Of a DNA stretch of 64,000 nucleotides, positions 58,501-64,000 are shown piece by piece; the stretch's first letter is position 1; every line of letters begins with the position of its first letter. The notes under the pieces are model-generated. The model had not been told where the DNA came from. It saw only the letters and a program-made list of their open reading frames with translations, and searched no databases. Where the stretch lies: contig CAMOTI010000157.1 in the NCBI GenBank assembly GCA_946625675.1, positions 1 to 64,000 on the forward strand, read 5' to 3'. The stretch comes from an uncultured Prevotellaceae bacterium. GTDB taxonomy: Bacteria; Bacteroidota; Bacteroidia; Bacteroidales; Bacteroidaceae. Both the position numbers and the translations under genes were made by a program.

Positions 58501-58590
58501 GAAGAACAGGAATGCCAACAGGGCTACATACACCCAAGTAAGATTGAACTTACTTTTACCATTGGTCGGTTTATTATTCTGAAGTGGCAT
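55531..58590 (-). CDS. ftsH: ATP-dependent zinc metalloprotease FtsH with long acidic C-terminal extension
   Basis: [58 protein letters not shown]; 1019 aa with Asp/Glu/Ser-rich tail after the conserved domain. Confidence 0.95.
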   Translation of the reverse strand: MPLQNNKPTNGKSKFNLTWVYVALLAFLFFFIMTNNEESMMKVTYSKFQECLDSGYVSNIKVDKTEQELYFDFKTDSIVPAASILPKEARSKAVLVCNFATVDKLEEYVAAKRAEGKFEGEVKYENGGGGFWSIFMQFVFPFLLIFLFWMFIMRRMGGGGGGGVFSFGKSKAKLFEGGGNEQDRITFKDVAGLQGAKQEVQEVVDFLRNPQKYTELGGKIPKGILLIGPPGTGKTLLAKAVAGEANVAFFSLSGSDFVEMFVGVGASRVRDLFNQAKSKAPSIVFIDEIDAIGRARSGKSSIQSNDERESTLNQLLTEMDGFGANTGVIVMAATNRADILDKALLRAGRFDRQITVELPDLKERQQIFNVHLKPIKIDESVDVEMLARQTPGLSGADIANVCNEAALIAARRQQDWVDKQCFLDAVDRVLGGLEKKTKVMTESEKRTIAIHEAGHATISWFLQHANPLVKVTIVPRGNALGANWYMPEERPVTTKEELLDQICGLLGGRAAEELFTGHICTGASNDLQRVTNMVYSMISIYGMGEKMPNVNYYDFAENSFTKPYSESTAQMIDEEVKSLIEREYNRAKRVLMQHSRGLQQLAQVLIEKEVIYPADLENIFGPRQWRSRSDEIMELNKNLGNENGDGDGDGTDYNDENAEFIRQKAVAAVMEKQRRLQEQQAAQSGAIPPEGSGAGMGAAGAAVGAAGMAGAAGISNEVPQDAEPQNPSETQDNQLYHPEDELEETPQSPAADTSSAPKEQGGASVSSTPDNDDYNPIFDSWSSSSSYSSSSSASKSEEPEQPFEPEDEVPASSPYEDEEPEAEEAVADDVENDTPAAPSEPSDASSPSDETPSEPVFDLRNNDDDVIEIVDDVAEDGEAESILNSSVEAEESSDSGVSAEAEESAESEVVAEPEASAESGETAETDKTEITEQTSQSVVTSAAAPKTQNPEPSLFGDDELEISVPESESDDETEYIGVSEGRRRDIDFDEVLPESGEKSKKDALKKEDDDDELTFSLDD

Positions 58591-58650
58591 CTTGATTTGG
58601 TCGTTTTCGATTGGTTATTGGTATGGATCTTTTTATGATAACTGGGAATG

Positions 58651-59031
58651 TCAGTCTAAATCTGGGATCTGCTCCACCTGGGCATCCTCCCACAAGTGGT
58701 CGATATCGTAGAACTGACGGGTCTCAGGAAGGAAAATATGCACCACAACGTCGGCATAGTCCATTGCCACCCATAGGCTGTTACGTAGGCCGTCAACGGC
58801 ATTGGGTTTCTCGCCTGTGTGCTTCTGAGCCATTTCGCGGACGGACTCGTATATTGCCGAGATATGACTCGGAGAATTGCCGTCGCAGATCACCAGATAC
58901 TGACATATCGTGTCGTCAATCTCTGTAAGGTCTGCCACGCTGATGTGATGTCCTTTCTTCTCCTGAATGCCTTCTACTATACTGGTTACTAATTGAGTTG
59001 CGGTCTTTTCTGTTGAGTTCTCGATTTTCAT
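58651..59031 (-). CDS. rsfS: Ribosome silencing factor RsfS
   Basis: YLVICDGNSPSHISAIYESV, VDGLRNSLWVAMDYADVVVHIFLPETRQFYDIDHLWEDA. Confidence 0.92.
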   Translation of the reverse strand: MKIENSTEKTATQLVTSIVEGIQEKKGHHISVADLTEIDDTICQYLVICDGNSPSHISAIYESVREMAQKHTGEKPNAVDGLRNSLWVAMDYADVVVHIFLPETRQFYDIDHLWEDAQVEQIPDLD

Positions 59032-59242
59032 AAATTTTTGTGTAGTAATAAAATAACTTGATTCAATGCTCGGTTACAGGGGGATGTCTGTCTTGCCTGA
59101 CTTTTGTCTCGTCTTCATAAAAAAACGTAGCAACTTATTTCTCACGATTTCCTGCAAACACAAATAATTCGCAAAGTTAGCAAAAAAAGATAAAACAATA
59201 AAAAGTAAATTAAAAAATAAAAGATGTATAAAGTTTTTTTAA

Positions 59243-59283
59243 CAATAAAAAAAACTTCAAACATCTCATTTGACATTTGAAGT
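59243..59283 (-). terminator. Terminator downstream of tRNA-Gln
   Basis: ACTTCAAA...TTTGAAGT stem followed by a T run on the minus strand. Confidence 0.65.
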
Positions 59284-59291
59284 TTTGTTGT

Positions 59292-59362
59292 TGGGATACA
59301 AGGACTCGAACCTTGAATAACAGGACCAGAATCTGTTGTGTTGCCAATTACACCATATCCCA
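59292..59362 (-). tRNA. tRNA-Gln (anticodon CTG)
   Basis: Minus strand TGGGATATGGTGTAATTGGCAACACAACAGATTCTGGTCCTGTTATTCAAGGTTCGAGTCCTTGTATCCCA folds as cloverleaf; TTCTGGT anticodon loop; GGTTCGAGTCC T-arm. Confidence 0.9.
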
Positions 59363-59450
59363 AATTGGCTTTTTCTGAAAAGCGAGTGCAAAGTTAGAGC
59401 TTTATTTTCAAACTTCCAAAAAAAATGAGACTTTTTTCAAAAAAAATCAT

Positions 59451-59458
59451 TAATTTTG
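59451..59458 (+). promoter_or_regulatory. -7 element TAATTTTG upstream of surE
   Basis: Perfect TAnnTTTG match, 33 bp before the ATG. Confidence 0.65.
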
Positions 59459-59491
59459 CAGAAAATTCATAAAAATCCAACTAAACCACGA

Positions 59492-60295
59492 ATGAAAGAA
59501 GCAAAAAAGCCATTAATTCTGCTATCAAACGACGACGGATTTGACGCGACTGGAATCGGGGCGCTCATCAAAATATTAAGGCCTGTAGGCGACATCATTG
59601 TCGTTGCGCCTGACGGAGGACGTTCCGGAAGCTCTTTGTCCATCACGGGGACCGTACCTGTCAAATATAATAAGGAATATGAGGAGGAAGGCGGGAAGGA
59701 GGAAGGCAACTCCGGAAGCCTGACTATCTACAGCTGCAGCGGAACTCCGTGCGACTGCGTCAAAATGGCGCTCGAGTTTCTCATGCCCAGAAAGCCGGAC
59801 ATCGTCATCGGAGGCATCAACCACGGTGACAACGCAGCAACGAACGCACACTACTCCGGCACGATCGGCATCGCCATCGAAGGAACGCTCAAGAGCATTC
59901 CATCGGTCGGATTCTCCAGCTGCGCGTTCAGCAACGAAGAGGACTTCCTCAGACTGGGCAAGCACATCAGCCAAATCGTCAAGAACGTGCTCAAGAACGG
60001 ACTTCCGGAAAAGGTGTTCCTCAACGTCAACTTCCCAGCCCACTTTCCCTTCAAGGGAACACGAATCTGCAGAATGGGGATGGGAGACTGGGTCGACGAG
60101 TGGATTGAGAGAGACCATCCGAGAGGAGGCAAGTATTTCTGGATTGCAGGCAGCTTCAAAAGTTTCGACGGTCACGACGAAACAACGGATATATGGGCTC
60201 TCAACAACGGATTCGTCGCCATCACACCCATCACGCTGGACTTCACGGCATACGAGTCATTCCAGTTCCTGAAGGACAACGGATTCGAGGGATAG
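59492..60295 (+). CDS. surE: 5'/3'-nucleotidase SurE
   Basis: PLILLSNDDGFDATGIGALIKIL, APDGGRSGSSLSIT, GGINHGDNAATNAHYSGTIGIAIEG; start moved from 59456 because that site overlaps the promoter. Confidence 0.95.
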   Translation: MKEAKKPLILLSNDDGFDATGIGALIKILRPVGDIIVVAPDGGRSGSSLSITGTVPVKYNKEYEEEGGKEEGNSGSLTIYSCSGTPCDCVKMALEFLMPRKPDIVIGGINHGDNAATNAHYSGTIGIAIEGTLKSIPSVGFSSCAFSNEEDFLRLGKHISQIVKNVLKNGLPEKVFLNVNFPAHFPFKGTRICRMGMGDWVDEWIERDHPRGGKYFWIAGSFKSFDGHDETTDIWALNNGFVAITPITLDFTAYESFQFLKDNGFEG

Positions 60296-60307
60296 ACTGA
60301 GGAATCG

Positions 60308-61309
60308 CTAAACCTCTGGCTGAGACTTGGCTGGCTTGCGAAGCGACAGGCTCACCAAGGAAAAGACGCCCAGCAGGGGTATTAAAGCGGTCTGCAACGT
60401 ATGGACAATCAGGACAAACGTCTCGGCATTCACCGAGGCCACGCCATACAACACAAAGATCGTCTTTACCGCAAAATGCCAAGGACCCATGCCGTTAGGG
60501 GTTGGCACTATCACAGCGATACTGCCTACAACGAAGGCCACCAATGCAGTCATCAAGCCTAAGTCCTTCGTGAAGTCAAAGCAGAAGAACGTGATGTAGA
60601 AATGAAGGAAATAGCTCACCCAGATACCCAGCGTGTAGGCGATGAAAAGCCATTTGCGCTGGACGGAACCAACCGAACGGATGCCGGCGATGATGTCATC
60701 GACAATCTTGCGGAAATGGACCACTGACGACAACTTCTTCCAGCCCCAATACAAGAAGAAGCCTGTGATAATCAGACAGACGGCGGTCACAACATAACCG
60801 GTCACAGTGAACTGCGAGAAGAAATGGCCCAGGTTCGTGCCGGTCTTGCTGAAAAAACTGGTGAACACACCCAGCTGGGAGATGAACACCAACGCCACAA
60901 CAACAAGGATCAGAAGACTGTCGATGATGCGCTCGGTCACAACCGTACCTAACGACTTGGCAAACGACACCTTGTCATAACGGCTCAACACACCACAACG
61001 GGTCACCTCGCCGATGCGTGGAATCAGAAGGCTCGAGGCATACGACAGGAACACGGCATGGACACATGTGCTTTTGCGAGGATGCTCCCCCAGTGGATCA
61101 AGACTTTGTTTCCAACGGAGGCCACGGAACACCTGGGCACTCACGCCGAACACCATCGACAGCAGCATGAATCCCCAATCCATCTCATGCTGAAGAATCG
61201 AATACATGCGGCTGAAGTCATATCCACGGTACATCCACCACAGGATTCCTGCGCCTAAAAGCACCGACAGGACCACATTTAAGGTATTTCTTACGCTTTT
61301 GTGAGCCAA
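60308..61309 (-). CDS. Lysylphosphatidylglycerol synthase-TM-like / flippase-like integral membrane protein
   Basis: FRGLRWKQSLDPL, VFLSYASSLLIPRIGEVTRCGVLSRYD, VPTPNGMGPWHFAVKTIFVLYGV. Confidence 0.85.
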   Translation of the reverse strand: MAHKSVRNTLNVVLSVLLGAGILWWMYRGYDFSRMYSILQHEMDWGFMLLSMVFGVSAQVFRGLRWKQSLDPLGEHPRKSTCVHAVFLSYASSLLIPRIGEVTRCGVLSRYDKVSFAKSLGTVVTERIIDSLLILVVVALVFISQLGVFTSFFSKTGTNLGHFFSQFTVTGYVVTAVCLIITGFFLYWGWKKLSSVVHFRKIVDDIIAGIRSVGSVQRKWLFIAYTLGIWVSYFLHFYITFFCFDFTKDLGLMTALVAFVVGSIAVIVPTPNGMGPWHFAVKTIFVLYGVASVNAETFVLIVHTLQTALIPLLGVFSLVSLSLRKPAKSQPEV

Positions 61310-61406
61310 TTTCTTTTCGTTTTGAATAATTTTGCGTGCAAAGTTAGTGTAATTTCATGCTATAAAAAAATAAACGTACACATTTTTTTCTTTTTTAGAT
61401 ATTTTT

Positions 61407-62189
61407 ATGCAAGTCAAACCTAAAAAATTCCTCGGACAGCATTTCCTGACTGACTTGAACATTGCCAGCAGAATTGCTGACACGGTTGACGAAGTCAAGG
61501 ACATACCGGTGCTCGAAGTCGGGCCTGGCATGGGGGTGCTCACACAGTTCCTCATGAAAAAAAACAGGGAGCTGAAAGTGGTTGAAATAGACAGGGAGTC
61601 GGTGGACTTCCTCAAAAAAAACTTCACAGAGCTACAGGGAAAAATCATAGAGGAGGACTTCCTCAAGATGGACCTCAACAACACATTCGAAGGACAGCAG
61701 TTTGTGCTCACAGGGAACTACCCCTACAACATCTCCAGCCAGATTTTCTTCAAAATGCTGGAATACAAAGAATTGATTCCATGCTGCACGGGCATGATAC
61801 AAAAAGAGGTGGCAGAAAGGATGGCGGCGGCCCCCGGAAGCAAAGCATACGGAGTGCTGAGCATCCTCGTTCAGGCATGGTACGACGTGGAGTATCTGTT
61901 CACAGTCGACGAGCATGTGTTCAACCCGCCTCCAAAAGTCAAAAGCGCGGTCATCAGGCTCAAACGAAACGGGATGCAAAACCTGGGATGCGATGAAAGG
62001 CTGTTCAGGCGCATCGTCAAGACCGTCTTCACCATGAGGAGAAAGATGATGCGAAATGGTATGAAACAGATTGTCGGGGCAGACCACCCCATGCTGGCCG
62101 ACCCCATTTTCAACAAAAGGCCCGAGCAGCTCTCTATTCAGGATTTTGTGGAGCTGACGAATCGAGTTTCAGACGAACATCCATCATAA
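61407..62189 (+). CDS. rsmA: 16S rRNA (adenine1518-N6/adenine1519-N6)-dimethyltransferase
   Basis: KPKKFLGQHFLTDLNIASRIADTV, VLEVGPGMGVLTQFL, LTGNYPYNISSQIFFKML. Confidence 0.95.
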   Translation: MQVKPKKFLGQHFLTDLNIASRIADTVDEVKDIPVLEVGPGMGVLTQFLMKKNRELKVVEIDRESVDFLKKNFTELQGKIIEEDFLKMDLNNTFEGQQFVLTGNYPYNISSQIFFKMLEYKELIPCCTGMIQKEVAERMAAAPGSKAYGVLSILVQAWYDVEYLFTVDEHVFNPPPKVKSAVIRLKRNGMQNLGCDERLFRRIVKTVFTMRRKMMRNGMKQIVGADHPMLADPIFNKRPEQLSIQDFVELTNRVSDEHPS

Positions 62190-62388
62190 GGCCAATCTGG
62201 CCGGAAAAGGTCGGATTATTGTATTTCTCCTTTGCAATATGCTTCACCTGCTCTGAGAATTTCTTCAAGTCTCGGATCAGTACACCGTCTCCTAAGTCCA
62301 GCTCACCGCTGGGCTTAAACGTATCTATCCATCTCACCAGGTCTTCTGCCTCTTCCTTTGTATAACTGCGTTTATAGTTCTCGTGCAT
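62134..62388 (-). CDS. Small conserved-looking protein of unknown function; 3' end overlaps rsmA convergently by 56 bp
   Basis: 84 aa ORF MHENYKRSYTKEEAEDLVRWIDTFKPSGELDLGDGVLIRDLKKFSEQVKHIAKEKYNNPTFSGQIGLMMDVRLKLD. Confidence 0.6.
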   Translation of the reverse strand: MHENYKRSYTKEEAEDLVRWIDTFKPSGELDLGDGVLIRDLKKFSEQVKHIAKEKYNNPTFSGQIGLMMDVRLKLDSSAPQNPE

Positions 62389-62431
62389 TTCTTCTATTTT
62401 TTGTTTTCGTGTTTTCTTATTGTTGTTTTAG

Positions 62432-62476
62432 CATTCGCTTGTTTTCGCCGTTTTCGCCTCTTTTCGTCTTGTTTTT
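62432..62476. repeat. 9-bp-period tandem array (GTTTTCGCC-type unit)
   Basis: cattcgctt gttttcgcc gttttcgcc tcttttcgt cttgttttt. Confidence 0.8.
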
Positions 62477-62591
62477 ATGCTGTTTTAGTCTCTTTTTGCC
62501 TTTCTTTGTCCTTGCTTTATAGTTGTCTCCTATGCCGCGACATTGTTGCGGCCCTCAAATCCCTCCTTTGCCCCCTCAAGTCCTCCCGGCT

Positions 62592-63731
62592 TCAAACCGC
62601 AGGTCCTTTTCCTTTTGTCAGCAGCCCTACCATGGCCTCCGCAGCACGGCGGGAAGCACCGCTTTCGCCCAGGATGGCGCGCATTCGGGCGTAGTCCGAC
62701 AGCATCGCTTCCCGTTTCGCCCCTCCTGGAAGAATGGCGCACAACTCACTGTACACGTTTTCCACGGTCATGTCGCTGGCCACCAACTCCCGGACGGCTT
62801 CCTTTCCGCATATCAGGTTCACCAACGACACAAACTCCACCTTTAACACCCTCTTCTTCAGCCATTTCATCAGACGGCCGGCGGAGATATAGTAACACAC
62901 CACCTGAGGAACATTCAGCAACGCCGTCTCCAACGTGGCTGTACCGCTCGTCACAAGCGCTGCGTCGGACTCCGCCAGCACTTCATAGGTCTGCCCATAA
63001 CGGACTTCAACTGACATCCCTTCAGGCATATATTTCTTGTAGGTTTCCAAAGGAATATTAGGAGCTCCCGCAATCACGCACTCATAGTCTTCAACCTGAC
63101 TGGCAGCCAACAACATACGGCTTAAGTTTTTACGAATCTCCTGCACGCGGCTGCCGGCAAGGATGGCTATTTGTCGGCGGAAGCCCGTCTCCCGACGCGG
63201 GGAAAGACGGGACGAAAGGAATTCCTCTATGGCGTCTACGCAGGGGTTGCCAACATAACGAACCGGATAATGGTGTTTCTGCTCAAAGTACTCCACCTCA
63301 AACGGTAGGATGGAGAACAGCTCGTCCACATAGCTGCGGATGCTTTTGATGCGGTACTCCTTCCAAGCCCATATCTTCGGAGATATATAATAGTAGACCG
63401 GGATGTCAGTATGGGTCTTCACATATTTTGCTATCGAGAGGTTGAAGCCCGGATAGTCCACCAGAATCAGAACGTCGGGACGCCAACGGACTATGTCCTC
63501 CTTGCAGCACCGCATGTTGCGAAGGATGGTACGGGCATGGAGAAGCACCGGCACAAATCCCATATAGGACATCTCCTTGTAGTGCTTCACCAACTCGCCA
63601 CCTTCCGACTGCATCTTCTCGCCACCGTAATAACGGAAAACGGCTGAAGGGTCTTCTTTTTTCAAGGCGGACATAAGATTCGAGGCATGCAAATCGCCGG
63701 ATGCCTCGCCAGCTATCAGATAATATCGCAT
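62592..63731 (-). CDS. lpxB: Lipid-A-disaccharide synthase
   Basis: YYLIAGEASGDLHASNLM, DYPGFNLSIAKYVK, YYISPKIWAWKEYRIKSI, SGTATLETALLNVPQVVCYY. Confidence 0.95.
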   Translation of the reverse strand: MRYYLIAGEASGDLHASNLMSALKKEDPSAVFRYYGGEKMQSEGGELVKHYKEMSYMGFVPVLLHARTILRNMRCCKEDIVRWRPDVLILVDYPGFNLSIAKYVKTHTDIPVYYYISPKIWAWKEYRIKSIRSYVDELFSILPFEVEYFEQKHHYPVRYVGNPCVDAIEEFLSSRLSPRRETGFRRQIAILAGSRVQEIRKNLSRMLLAASQVEDYECVIAGAPNIPLETYKKYMPEGMSVEVRYGQTYEVLAESDAALVTSGTATLETALLNVPQVVCYYISAGRLMKWLKKRVLKVEFVSLVNLICGKEAVRELVASDMTVENVYSELCAILPGGAKREAMLSDYARMRAILGESGASRRAAEAMVGLLTKGKGPAV

Positions 63732-63874
63732 GGGCAGAATCAGTAAAAATCATACAAAATTAGTGTTTTTTATCTTCACTGAGAAAGAAAGAGAAATTTT
63801 TTAGCGTACTTTCAGATATTTTTTGTAATTTTGTAGGAAATTTACAAACAAAAAAACAAAATAATTTTAATATT

Positions 63875-64000
63875 ATGGAAATATCAGCATTAAATCCACA
63901 ATTAGTTTGGAAGCATTTCTATGCACTGACCAGAATACCACGTCCGTCTGGACATACGGCCGCTGTCGCACAATATCTGGTGGAATTCGGCAAGAAGATC
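63875..64000 (+). CDS. pepD: Aminoacyl-histidine dipeptidase-like (PepD), 3' truncated by window
   Basis: MEISALNPQLVWKHFYALTRIPRPSGHTAAVAQYLVEFGKKI. Confidence 0.75.
   Translation, partial: MEISALNPQLVWKHFYALTRIPRPSGHTAAVAQYLVEFGKKI

Noticed and set aside
59142-59363. 73-aa minus-strand ORF
   Set aside because: Overlaps tRNA-Gln and its terminator; AT-rich low-complexity tail

Overview
This 64 kb window has the character of a Bacteroidales chromosome, probably Prevotella-like. That is inferred from protein families, TAnnTTTG-type promoters and C-terminal tails; no database search was run. Housekeeping genes include glycerate kinase, a THUMP rRNA methyltransferase, cysE, recN, menA, cdsA, ftsH, rsfS, surE, rsmA, lpxB and a tRNA-Gln. 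These flank accessory blocks: two AAA ATPase genes (DUF4143 type and AAA-ATPase-like/DUF1703 type), an ECF sigma/anti-sigma/outer-membrane barrel locus, and a 20 kb run of secreted proteins (PL1-type lyase with dockerin-like end, GH59-like, C10 protease, two PL11-type lyases), plus GH53 and GH78 enzymes nearby. The most interesting signals are mostly non-coding or small: (1) a compact transcription unit at 30154-30497 with a structured leader, a strong Shine-Dalgarno, a 54-aa Tyr/Asp-rich ORF absent from the supplied ORF track, and a perfect-stem terminator; (2) small 'YxKP' peptides alternating with the large secreted enzymes; (3) many intergenic arrays with a strict 9-bp period but different unit sequences, often just upstream of start codons inside same-strand gene junctions; (4) 32/33-bp direct repeats placed just upstream of promoters, one before a DUF4143 ATPase and one before a possible ATPase 5' remnant next to a GH78 gene; (5) a composite two-palindrome dispersed repeat; (6) a 97-bp tandem duplication that copies the start of a methyltransferase gene.
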